Shown here piece by piece: positions 38,852 to 50,039 of a DNA stretch of 64,000 nt. A program made the translations under genes and the position numbers. The DNA lies in assembly GCA_019722365.1 (NCBI GenBank), contig JADFUC010001146.1, forward strand, positions 1-64,000, given 5' to 3'. Origin of the DNA: Lithospermum erythrorhizon (lineage: Eukaryota; Streptophyta; Magnoliopsida; Boraginales; Boraginaceae). The notes beneath the pieces are model-generated. The model had not been told where the DNA came from. It did not search any database and was given only the letters and a program-made list of their open reading frames with translations. Numbering within the stretch: the first letter of the stretch is position 1; the number at the start of each line of letters is the position of its first letter.

Positions 38852-39893
38852 GGGTTAATTTCATCTAAATACCTGACCTTTTGTTAACCTTTTAAAATAA
38901 AAAGATTTAAATTTTTCAACCTTTCAAGAGACCGCTACATTTTATGACTGAACTTTTCAAAATCACAGACTTCAGAGACTTTCATTAATTCTCAAATCAA
39001 ATTTTAGAAGGACAATTTAGTCAAACAACATTCAAATAATTCACCTGGATTTATTTGATGGCACCTGAACTTTTTCCACACCCGAACTTTTTATACTGCA
39101 CCCCTTACTGCTCGGGCCACCACCCCTCACCCCACCTTACAGCCCCCTCCCCCATCGCCCTTACCCCAAAGAGGATAACCGCGAAGACGAGGAGGAAGGT
39201 TCTACATTCCAACTTTAATTTTTACCAAAGGCCGATGATAATGGAAGAACATCAACCATAAATACCTGCAAAACACCAACCATGACAACATGACGATGGA
39301 CTTCATCACCAAATCAAAGCCTCTATGACTTATCGACGCCATTCCTACTACACTCTTGCCGCCCCATACCGCCTCCCATACCCAGCACATACAATATGTC
39401 TAAAACAACAATATTATCTAACAAGACGTTTAGATCAATGTGTATGAAAGATTGAATAATGGAAATTTGCATACATTAAGACTAAAGTCAGCAAATTAAT
39501 TCTGGTGAAGCTCTAAAAGTGGAGCAAGCCATCTCCATCAACGTACAGTTTACGGCTGCTTCGCAATTTGGATCTAATGCCCAACGGGGTAAAGAGGGGG
39601 TGCCATATAAGTTCAGTATCATAGGAAAGTTCAAAGTCAAATAAGTTCTGGTTATTATTTGAATGTTGTTTGACTAAATTGTCCCTTCTTAAAATTTGAT
39701 CTTGCTTTTCTAAAGCATACGTGCCATGATTTCAAAGCTATGCCAAAAATACACCACATGCGACTACTGAAAGGTTGAGAAGTTCGGTGCTTATTTGAAA
39801 GGCTTATAAAGTCAAGGCCTAATTGAAAGGTTGAGAAGTTCTGCTACATTGAAAAGGCCAAGAAAGTTCAGTTAAGTTCAACAAAATTAAGCC
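38852..39893. mobile_element. Non-autonomous Mutator-like element with long terminal inverted repeats
   Basis: The two ends are inverted copies over roughly 250-300 bp. The best-preserved block is 38997-39040, matched in reverse complement at 39653-39698 (shared GACAATTTAGTCAAACAAC). Similarity continues to the ends (GGGTTAATTT against GGCTTAATTT) and inward to about 39105 and 39597. The flanks carry a 9-bp near-direct repeat, TTTTAAGTT at 38843-38851 and TTCTAAGTT at 39894-39902 (8 of 9 identical), which is the target duplication length of Mutator-like elements. No transposase is encoded. The centre (39105-39596) begins GC-rich, unlike its surroundings, so it could be captured host sequence; I do not recognise its origin. 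Confidence 0.7.
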
Positions 39894-39902
39894 TTCTAAG
39901 TT

Positions 39903-40856
39903 TGATATTTACGTATTACACAACATATTCAATACTACGTAGAAAGAAAGAAAAAAGAAAAAAATATCGAATGAGACATGATTTTAACATATCGGTATAC
40001 TATATTCCGTATCAAATAATAACTGGTTTATAATATCTCGGCGAGGTATTTCAAAACTTAAATGGAAATGTAATTCCTATAATTTGATATATTCAATTGA
40101 AACTTGTCATATCATACACAACGAGGACAACTTTAGTAATAGGCCCTTCTCAGAACTGCCATAAGAAAGTGGTGGGCTGGTGGCCTGACACTGCCAGCTG
40201 AGCCACTGAGGCTCATATTTCCATACAATATCGAGCTGAACTGTTTCTAAAGAATGAGCAGGATATTTTATTGAGCCTGTTCGATTTTCATTAGGCCCGT
40301 GCTTAACGACCTTTACATATCATATTAACATATATTTCATGCTGCCTTATTTATTCGATTGTTGTGAACAAAATCATTTTATTAAGATAATTATTGATTG
40401 TATAATTTTCGCTTTATAGTTTAAAATTATCAACCATCGTAAAAAGAATATTGAAGAAACAAACTTTAATGTAAAAAGTTATATTGATAAATGAAATAAT
40501 CAGTTATAATGATAAGATAAATTTTTTATGTATTTATCAATTAAATAAACTAAGATATTATAAAAAAGTAGTTGATAAGAAGATAGTCATTGTATGGTTC
40601 AAAATAGTCCATTTTGTAAAGCTTAATGCTTTTATTCTTCATATTTCAATATCCTAACGCCTTTTAAAAGCTTAAAATATTTGCATCGCCCTTATACATT
40701 ATTTATTTTTTTGTCCTTGTGATATATTTAAAAATAATTTCCAAATTATTTTTCGTAGTAGTGATCCCTTAAACCACTATATATAATACCCTGATTCATG
40801 TTTAGAAATGATTGCTTATCGCCCAAGTCCAAATACTCTTCTCTAGCTAAAGCCTA
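39903..40856. other. Intergenic region upstream of the cystatin relic
   Basis: No gene is seen. A TATA-like CTATATATAATA at about 40777-40788 precedes the cystatin relic by about 70-80 bases and may be its old promoter. Confidence 0.5.
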
Positions 40857-41162
40857 AACAAACTGACTTCACCCACTCTTCTCTTTGTAATCTTCACCTT
40901 CCTCATTGCTTCAACTCCGAGCGATGCCATCGTTGGTAGGAGAGAAGCACATATGGGCAGTTGGAAGTCAATCAAAAATCCAAATTATCGCTCTATTTGC
41001 CCTTAAAGAACACAACAAGAGAGCCGGGGCGAAGAAAAAGACGTTGATGGAATGAATTATAGGCTCTACATTGTTGCTAGAGATGGTGTCGATACTAACC
41101 AGTACGAGGCTGTTGTATATGAGAAGCCATTCATGGCTATAGCAAAGTTGGGGAATCAATAA
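40857..41162 (+). pseudogene. Broken phytocystatin (cysteine protease inhibitor) gene
   Basis: Intact cystatins block papain-type proteases and usually carry a secretion signal. Here the frame from 40860 reads a hydrophobic signal-like stretch (LLFVIFTFLIAS), then a GSWKSIKN block matching the N-terminal Gly-Trp-x-Pro-Ile region. Similarity then shifts by one frame (EHNKRAGAK, about 41008-41034) and returns for MNYRLYIVARDG (41052) and EAVVYEKPF. An in-frame TAA lies at 41004-41006. The segment that should contain the inhibitory QxVxG loop is shortened and the motif is gone. The expected start codon reads ACA, and the C-terminal Pro-Trp is Pro-Phe. These defects together mark a pseudogene. 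No intact cystatin copy is seen in the window. Confidence 0.75.
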
Positions 41163-44100
41163 AAACTGGAAACTATGTATAAAAATAAATAATTGATCCC
41201 TGCATGCAGATGAAATTTCCCTAATATACACCAATTATGTATACTAATATGATATCAAGTAAACACATTTGGCTATTTATGGGATATCCAAATACTCCGT
41301 AATGAAGATTTCAAGAATATATTAATAGCCTTAAATTGATAGTAATAGGAGTATATTAAGAAATTGAGGGACTATCCCAAAGCTGTCGGTGGTGACATGA
41401 GCATTCCTACAATCGATGTAAATTTGTCATTTGGCTATAATTACACGGCGGCTAAAGTCCAGTGATTTCCGGATACATATCCTCATATGTTGAAGGAATG
41501 ATTCATCACTAACTAAGTTTGAATTATAAATTTCTTTTCACCTCTATAACTACAAAATGTAAATCTTTATCATTTTTGCATTGTCAAGTTTTTCATATTT
41601 TTTGGTTTTGTCTTTGATTAGAATTTGATGTAAAGGAGAAACAAAGTAGACAATAGACGAATCGAACATTACTGCATTCTGGGTTCGAGTTCGGCTCATT
41701 ATCATTCAAACCTTATATTTGATTTGGTTCGAAATCCTCGAGCTTTAAATGAAGAAGTTCGATTCGAGTCCGATGTACAAATTAAAGGTTAAGGATCAAA
41801 AGAGTTTGGGCCATCGAACGAACTATTTTGAACCATTCGATTAATTTAATCGAACATTAAACTTAAGGTTCGATTTTACATTTAATCCTGAAATATAATC
41901 GAGCAACAAATCGAAATGTTAATTAATCTACCAAACTTAATTTTCCAAAAGAGATCGTTCTTAAGTTCTTTTACCCTGGATGAAGGCCTCTCCAAACTAA
42001 AGAGTCACTATATTTCCTTTCAACTAATAAAATATTAGAACTAGGATAGTATTTTGATTCTAAGTAAAATATTAACTTGATTATTTGGATGATAATAAAT
42101 GTTAAATTTTATTCATTGAAATAGTTCTATTGTACCCGTGACCTATCAGCCTGGGCAATCTCGAATTCGAACTTCTAGTCTAATGCGCCTTAGGTCTGAT
42201 TCAAGGAGTATATATGATACATAATTCCTCACTTTCATGCATCCACTATGTGGGACCAGCCTTTCCAGCACCACCCATTTCAAAAATACATACCCTCACT
42301 TTCGTATATCCAATTATGGACCAAATTTTTCAAAGAAGCATTACGCCAACCTCGCACGTTACGATACAAGAAATTGGGCTCCGACATCTCGTCTTTATAA
42401 AGGGTTTTGATTTTTACCTCCATATATTGATAACCACACTTCAATTTCTCATTATACCTCTCATTTTGCTCTATGAAAATGTAATTTAACACTAAAAATT
42501 AGAGCATGATTATTATTTGATGGAGTGTAAAAATCAAAACTAATAAAAGGAAATTGCTTGAGAGTTGGGATGGGTTATGATACACATAGGTCTGGCCCAA
42601 CCGGTATCTCCCTTCCTAGTTCCTAATCCTATAATTCCTATCAACACTAGATTAGTCCAATCCAATACATTTCTCAACTTATTCAGCCTTGTAATAATAT
42701 TACATGATATTTATTGGAATTTTCTTGCCATCATATGTCTCGTTGAATTATTACGTACTTTATAAATAATAATTTTATAATTTTATTAACAATACTACAA
42801 AATTTCTTATCGTAATCTTTTGTTTTTCAGTGGTAATTATGTTGGAATCTTGTGACATGAAAAACGCCAGTACAATTAAGCCACCTAACTCAATTAGTTA
42901 GTGGACCTAATACACTACCTTTCGATAGTTGTAAGCAACAACTGTAGAATACATTGGAATAGCCTGCCAGTTAGAATATAGCTAGCGATGCCAGCATAAT
43001 TAATATTGGGAAATGCTTATAAGTTTTATGTAGGTAAGTTTTACTTGAATCAATATTATTATGTTAGTCGTTAAATAAGTTAAAATGTTATACAAAAATC
43101 AACGATCAAATTTAAGATGAGATGACCTTTCGAAATTTTGGAAGTAATTTATAAAATTGGTTAAAATTGTTATCAAAAAAGGAGATTGGAGATTGGAGAT
43201 TGTCAAATCATGTTATCACAGTAAACTAATACTCCCTCTATCCCTTAATTTAAGATCCATTTAATTTGTACAAAACTTAAGAAAAAATTCAAAACACATC
43301 TCACAAATGTACCCCCTTCCAATTTTTCTAGTTAATTTGGTAAAATGGAAACCAAAAAAAGGATTTCTATTTTGATTGCAATGATTTATTTCGTAATAAA
43401 TTAAACCTACACATGTGTACTAATCAAGAACCTACCATTCTTTGAGTGATTGTAAAAAGGGAAAGAAGAAGGCCATAATTATAGCTAATTATATCAACCC
43501 GGGTAAATTGACATGGTTGCAATGATTTTTGATCCCTTGTGTTCGGAAGCTATGTTTGAGCATAATACGGAGTAGTTTTTTTCACACCAAATCCTCTTTA
43601 TTACTCCTTTGTGCCCCTGAAAATTTATGTTCTTCAATTGAAGAAGTCTACTTAAATGATACTCCGTATAAGTTACTTCCTTTAAATGTTCATTATCCTT
43701 ACATTGAATAAATGAACATGCTTCTAGGAATTCAATGTTGAACAAACGAACAAGATTGTTTTTTTTAGACTTGTATTTCACTGCTAACTGTTCTCTTTTT
43801 CTGAAATTTTGTATTTCAGTATATGTTAATAAATAAAATTAAAAATAAAATACAACACCTAAAAGAATTAATAAAAGATGCTTAACAAATTTTTCATATC
43901 AAATTTCGTAAGAAATCTTTTATTAAATATTTTTTATTAACATCTTAACATGTACCATATGAGTACATATTAGAAAAATCGTTCATCATGTTCAACATGA
44001 TTCATAATTACTCAAACTTGTGGCATAAAATTGGGCAATTAATAGTAAAGAATATGAAGTAATGATGAAGGCGAAAAACCAGCCACCCTTCTAACTACTC

Positions 44101-46802
44101 ATCTAACTTTCCTTTCTAGATATCTCAAATTTAAACGAATAAAGCCTTTAGACATGGTAAAACACTTGATGGCATATGATGAAAATTATGTTTAAGTCAT
44201 CTCCTTTCACAAATTAGCACACTATCCGCGGCAAAATTGTACCAAAATCAACACTCACTCATGCCTTCAACTACTGTATAAGATATTCCTAATTGACTTG
44301 TTTTCTCTTACATATAAAAATGCATCCATATAACCAAAACCAAGACATAAAATATAAGAGTAATTATCAAGAATTAGAGTCAATAAATTATTACCGAAGA
44401 AAAAATATTTTTTGAAAGGCATATTAGGTTCGTTGACGTTTCAAGAAAATACATTCTACAAAATCAGTTTGCCGACAATACTCAATAATCTAGTAATGCA
44501 TACGTTTGTATAACTTCTATAAAATGTTCTAATATTATTCAATAATTGTACTTTTCGCAAGTGCATGAATATCTACGGATTTTAGTTCACTAATCCGTAA
44601 TATTTTGTCAACAAATTGAAGATCCAACCGAATCAAATTCTTGTTGGGCCACATTTTCTATATTTTTAAGCATTTTAATTTCTTTTGTGATGAAATCATG
44701 AAAATACACCAAAAACTCAAAAGCTAGATTTCAGCAGCCGGACAACTGGGGCAAGTGATGTACTCCATGCAATTAGAATTGACGTGGTCTATGTCTTCTT
44801 ATTATTTCCCATTTGCTTCTCGATTATATATAATATGGAGTATTTGGTAAGGATAATGAGAGGCATATAAAGAAGGCACATCATACTTCTCCATGCTCCT
44901 ATTGTTTGGTATAGTAGAACCATGTATGATACTTATTTATGCACACAATGTTTTTAACACCAAAAAAAAGTAGAGCATCATAGGATTTAGAGAATCATGT
45001 TATTGTTACTTAGGTTCATTAATGAGTGATTTTTGGTGCAGAGAAGTATACTAGAGTGAGGATCATGATTAAAAAGGTATATCACAAAATTAAAAGAAAG
45101 TTGATAAATGATAACTGAGACCATTATGGCAGAGGGAAAGATTCTTCAAAAAGAGTTTTCAATTCTCATACTCATTAAATCATCACCTTCTCTCTTCTTT
45201 CCTCCTAGTCACTAGATTTTTTCATCTAAAGAGCAACATAGATACAGTATCACTAGTTTTAAATAGTTGTAGAGAACATAAAGCCATTAAGCAAGCCTTT
45301 TCTTGGTTTCAACTTTCAAAAACAAGAATAAAGATCTAATTAAGCTAGGAAAAATATACAATAACACATCAATGGAACAAGAAATTGTCCTTCCCCATCC
45401 CCTCAAGGATGCAATGGAACAAGAAATTGTCCTTCCCCATCCCCCTCAAGACATCACTAGTATATGCATAATTGTATAATAAAAAAGTTATAGGAAAAAT
45501 GTAATACTCCGTAGTTTGGAGGCTTAAACAGAATGAGTCTCTATTGCCACAAACAAACGTTGTCTTAAACTATTAACTCTTTTTTTTTTCATTATACCAA
45601 ACAATTTTAAGGTAGAATTCCTGTGTACATTTTCCCTTTCCCTCAAACTTGGTACCAAACCCATTACTTTCACTCAAAAGTGGTATCCAAGAACATTACA
45701 AAATAGTACATAGTAGTTAGGTGAGCTAGCAGCATATATAGTATTCCACTTTAGCATACTCCACCATACATACTACTTTTCTACTTGTGTGAAACAATGA
45801 AAAGCCTAAATAAAAATAAATGATATCCATCTACTGCTGTAAAAAGAACAAAACACTAATAAATTACAGGAGCACTAAATCTTTTCCATTTCTGGTAGAA
45901 AGTGTTGCATGAATGCAGTGATATGATGACCAGCACCACCTCAAGTGATACTACAATTGCAATGCCACAATGAATAACTTTGAAAACTCCGGGAAAAAAT
46001 GCAACTTTTAAATATTATCTACAAGAGAAAGGACCTCTGGCGTGTCGACAACCTCCAGAGCAGGCTTAAATGGTTCCATATATAATCACCTTCATGTCAA
46101 ATGTTAGAGAAAGGGCTTCTGATTGTATTGATATTTACATAAATGAATTACTTATTACTCTAGTTACTAAGGAGAACACACATGTTCAAGGTTAAATAAA
46201 AATATTATCAGAAAAAAGTAAAAATAAAAATAGGGAAAAAGGTCTAACTAAGCTAATACTTAAATACAAGACGAACACGTTAGTAGAACGAACATCATGC
46301 AAGATAAACTTTGGAATAACTATGGCAATTACCGAGGTAACGATGAATTTGTTTGAACCACCAAAATAATTAGTAATGGTTGCATAATCACCATCAAGCA
46401 TCTTTTATTGTTGCTTCATGTAGGCAATATTCCCCTGCTTGGGGTCCTCTCACAAACCTTTTTCACAATGATGAGCAACATTCTCCAATGACCCTGTACA
46501 AACGCCACAAGCTTTTATTATATGCTTCAAAAAGAACTTACCCACAGTTGATTTAACTTAAGGTCCTCTCCTCTCTCTATAACAACAAAATTTGGAAATG
46601 GACTTCCATTCCTTTTTTGGTGGGGCAACATAATCAAAGAAAGACGATATAATAGAGATGACAGTTTTAAGTGCTCTTCCAGCTAGAAAGATTGATATAG
46701 TCTTATCGAACCAGGTGTCTAAACCTTGTTCGCCGTCAACACTTTACAAAGAAAGCTCAAAATTTGAAATAATGCATTTACTAGGATTTGTAAGAAAAAC
46801 AT
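41163..46802. other. Long intergenic region without a recognised gene
   Basis: It is AT-rich throughout. A 25-codon open stretch at about 41386-41463 (GDMSIPTIDVNLSF...) is unassigned. A CTCCCTCTATCCC motif at 43234-43246, followed by TTAATTTAAGATCCATTTAAT, resembles one end of a Stowaway-type MITE, but I did not find the opposite end. The tandem duplication at 45370-45450 and a CTCTGG/CCAGAG inverted repeat near 46031-46056 are the only other local structures I noted. Confidence 0.5.
45370..45450. repeat. 42-bp tandem duplication
   Basis: Two adjacent copies (45370-45411 and 45412-45450) contain AATGGAACAAGAAATTG and CCTTCCCCATCCCC. The second has one extra C. The near identity indicates a recent duplication. 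Confidence 0.9.
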
Positions 46803-46895
46803 TCAACGGTTAATACTTTGAGATTTCGACCACTCGCCAAGCATATTGGTGTGGTCTTGCCAGTTTGCATTGTCCCCGTCAAATGTTTCTGCCAT
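46803..46895 (-). other. 30-codon open frame preceded by a splice-acceptor-like site
   Basis: The frame starts MAETFDGDNANWQDH and ends in a TGA at 46803-46805. Its composition is more protein-like (acidic, with Trp, Asn and Asp) than chance frames here. A GCAG acceptor-like site overlaps its start, so it might be a terminal exon of a minus-strand transcript, for instance an alternative 3' end of the BED/hAT gene 740 bp upstream. I recognise no family. Low confidence. Confidence 0.2.
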
Positions 46896-47633
46896 CATGA
46901 AAATGAATTAACATAGCAATTATGTTGCTAGATTTGTAAAGAAAGTAACAGATAAGAATAAAACAGAATGAAATAAGAACAGATTTCTTATAAAGGCATT
47001 ATGACATTGCTATCTTGGCACTGAATGAATTTGTAAAATCAAAGTTCATCTAGTTCTGATATGCTTGACTAGCAGCTCACTAAAAGTTTAACCTAGAGAA
47101 CTTAGAAGCATAAGTTGATATCTTACATAAAAGCGGCGCAACACAACTTATTATAAGTTGGAAACTTTACTAAGGGATGCAGAATGACCTATCTATTCAG
47201 AAATAAACAACAAAGAATATGGATGCAGACTTTGTTAATACTGGTAACAGGTCAAAGCTCAAGAATACAAAAGTAGATTTCATTTAAATGATAATAGCAC
47301 TTTTATTAAACCACCCCTGACATATTATTAAGCCAATCAAAGTATAAATATCATATTTGCTACATCAGTCCATTCCCCCTGCAACTTCTCAGTGTTGGTT
47401 TTCCTTTAGAAATAAACAATTCATTGAAACATAATTATCACTCCATAATGAATAGGATTACTTTTATAATTTTCTTAACTTACATTCACATGCACAAAAT
47501 CTTTTAGTGGTAATACAAGGAAAACCTTAACAGTTAACAATGAAAAGAAGAAAGGTTATTGTCCTCCAACATAGTAGAGGACCTAAGATTTGAATGCCAT
47601 GAAGATTAAAATTTGACAGGACAATATGGAACT

Positions 47634-50039
47634 TTACACAGAGGATGTATCAGCAAAAACCTCTTTTAACATATCATTCTCACCATTTGTAAATGCAAGG
47701 AGCTCTACATCCTTTTGTTCGTCATAACAAAAATCTCGTGCTGCGAGCTGTGAGTGAGCAGCAATAAATATTAGCTTCTGAGCTCTATCGATGTCTGCCT
47801 TTGAATGGGATTGAGCAGTCATCCATTTCAACATTGACCAATTACATTTGAATCCACATGAAGTGGCTTGGAGGAATATTAGCCTAACTGCAATCTTCCG
47901 TAATGACTTGAACTCGGTGAGATAAGTTTCCCAAACAAGACGGCTACTTTGAGGATTCACAATCTTCATTTTTCCTGTGGTAGGATCTCTCTGCTTCAAC
48001 TGTACCGCTTGGGCATAGACTGGATCAAGTCCTTCGGTTCTCCATTTCATTAGTTCCATCAACACTATAGGAGCCTCCTCCCTTGCAACGAGTCTTGTTA
48101 TAAGCTTGTCGACATCCTTCTCCTGCTCCTGCGTCAAAAACTTGAAGGGCGGTATGTACTTTCCACTAGACTCTCGAATTAAATAAAGCGGATCAAGAAT
48201 AAATGCAGCAGCCCAAGCAGGATGATAGTTCTTGCTGAACCTCCTTTCTATTACCTTTTCCACAGTACCCTCGGCAATATTGTACTTTGAACACCATTCC
48301 CTCACTTTAACCCGAAGTTCCTGCCAAAGAGGGAGGCATTGCCCAACTCGTGGCTTATCCGTCTCAATCTCCTGAGTCATTTCCTTCACTAATTTCACAA
48401 GAGAATGAAGAGCCTCCAGTTCACTCCAAAAATGTGGATTCCTCATCATCTCCTCTATTTCTCTAGCAAGTGGTTCCTCCATGGACAACGTCTTATATGA
48501 TTCATCGAGCAATAGCAACTGAAGCGCCCTTGCTGAGCTCAATATGTCCTCCACTGCAATATATATTGCACCATTGTCTGATCTCCAGTAATCTTGGGAA
48601 GGTGCTCTCAGCAGACCAGCATGACCATACTCCTGCAACTGATACTTGAGAAAATTATGCCTTAGTGCAGACTTGTTATTAATGAAATTCACAAGTCTGA
48701 AGCAATTATCAGTCACATTCTTGAATAAAGGAAGATCTTTGCAGAAATCTTTAACCAAACCATTAAATGCTTGATACTGGCAAGACAGATTAACCATCCA
48801 ATGATGTTGATTTTCCAAATTCCTCAATGCCTTGGCCTTAAACTTGTCAGCAACTACTCCAACACATTGTTGCACTGACTCGCGGCTAACGTCAGTCAAA
48901 GTGTCCCACAATACCTCCTCAGCATACTTAGATGGCACATACCCTCGAGTAAACAGCGCCCGCCTAAACACACTAGTCCCATTAGGAAGATTCACAACCA
49001 TATTAACCAAATTCTCTTCACCAAAATACCCACAATTCGTCACCTTCCAACCCCCAGACACAATTTGGAAAAACATAGCATCTCGAATTTTCGCCTCACT
49101 CTCACCCTTAGCCTCCTCATACTTAGCATCTAATCTAGACCCAACTAACTCATGTCTTGACACACCAGGCAAACCAACCTGGTTAAGAAAATCCTTGAAC
49201 CTAGGATGCTCAAGACTCGAAATCGAAATCGACCGACAACATTCATAAACCCAATCAGCTAGATTATGTAATGCAGAATCAATATGAGCCTTACTCAATG
49301 CTGGTCCAGGTGAAGCTTTTGGACTCTTGAGCTTCTTCACACTATCTTCCAACATTGCTAATGCTCCCAAATCCTCTTTCCCTCCAGACAACATCACATT
49401 ATGCCCAAACACACCTTTCTGCCTCCCCCCTCCACCACCACCACCACTAGAACCCGTCATATCACAACCACCAACAATGGCAGGAGTAGCAAGTGACACA
49501 CCATGTGAACTATACGCCACGTGGCGATCAACGACACCACCACGTGTACCAACTTCATGCTGATTGAACAATGCAACACTAGCACCATTCCCACTCATTT
49601 CTCCACCACATACACCAATTCTTGATGCATTACTCCTCTTCTTCACCAATTCTTGACCCCCCAAACTCACTGCCACGTCAACAGAACCATCATGTTTAAC
49701 TTCCCCACCAATTCTAGTAAAATTCAAACAAGTGCCACGTTTGAGATGCTCAGAAGCCGTTCTTGATGGATTAGAGGCTGAAAAAACATTGTTGCATAGA
49801 GTACAACGAAGTTTAACAGCTTTGGGGATTGAAGAATCTTGATGAGTGATGAGTATAGGTTCCAAATGATGCCAATACCAAGCTCCTTTACCTTTGACTG
49901 CTTTGTTACGTACCATGATGAGACCATCGTACCTTTTTTGTGATGTTTTTGCAGTATGGTCTTCTGGTGAAAATGGTACTAAGGAGTTTGGATTCTCCGT
50001 AGGTTGTTGGTCGTTGTCGTTTGTTGTCTGAGCAGCCAT
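47634..50039 (-). CDS. BED zinc-finger protein derived from a hAT transposase (intronless)
   Basis: This 801-residue protein is encoded in one exon. Near the N-terminus a BED-type finger is formed by Cys79, Cys82, His98 and Cys104, within RCTLCNNVFSASNPSRTASE and the following HLKRGTC. A Gly-rich linker has seven Gly at 199-205. Then comes a DUF659-like middle (about 255-400, with LADWVYECC). The C-terminal part (about 640-790) resembles the hAT body and dimerisation region. There are no terminal inverted repeats or target duplications that I can see near it, and the frame is intact, which fits a domesticated gene. It resembles, as I recall, Arabidopsis At1g12380/At1g62870, plant proteins of unclear role. 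A nuclear, possibly DNA-binding role is inferred. Upstream, 50040-50100 is CT-rich on the coding strand and probably 5' UTR. Confidence 0.88.
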   Translation of the reverse strand: MAAQTTNDNDQQPTENPNSLVPFSPEDHTAKTSQKRYDGLIMVRNKAVKGKGAWYWHHLEPILITHQDSSIPKAVKLRCTLCNNVFSASNPSRTASEHLKRGTCLNFTRIGGEVKHDGSVDVAVSLGGQELVKKRSNASRIGVCGGEMSGNGASVALFNQHEVGTRGGVVDRHVAYSSHGVSLATPAIVGGCDMTGSSGGGGGGGRQKGVFGHNVMLSGGKEDLGALAMLEDSVKKLKSPKASPGPALSKAHIDSALHNLADWVYECCRSISISSLEHPRFKDFLNQVGLPGVSRHELVGSRLDAKYEEAKGESEAKIRDAMFFQIVSGGWKVTNCGYFGEENLVNMVVNLPNGTSVFRRALFTRGYVPSKYAEEVLWDTLTDVSRESVQQCVGVVADKFKAKALRNLENQHHWMVNLSCQYQAFNGLVKDFCKDLPLFKNVTDNCFRLVNFINNKSALRHNFLKYQLQEYGHAGLLRAPSQDYWRSDNGAIYIAVEDILSSARALQLLLLDESYKTLSMEEPLAREIEEMMRNPHFWSELEALHSLVKLVKEMTQEIETDKPRVGQCLPLWQELRVKVREWCSKYNIAEGTVEKVIERRFSKNYHPAWAAAFILDPLYLIRESSGKYIPPFKFLTQEQEKDVDKLITRLVAREEAPIVLMELMKWRTEGLDPVYAQAVQLKQRDPTTGKMKIVNPQSSRLVWETYLTEFKSLRKIAVRLIFLQATSCGFKCNWSMLKWMTAQSHSKADIDRAQKLIFIAAHSQLAARDFCYDEQKDVELLAFTNGENDMLKEVFADTSSV

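Noticed and set aside
43234..43300. Possible Stowaway MITE end (CTCCCTCTATCCC)
   Set aside because: The opposite inverted end with a TA duplication was not found nearby, so I did not call an element.
48832..49248. 138-codon plus-strand frame
   Set aside because: Antisense shadow of the BED/hAT gene.
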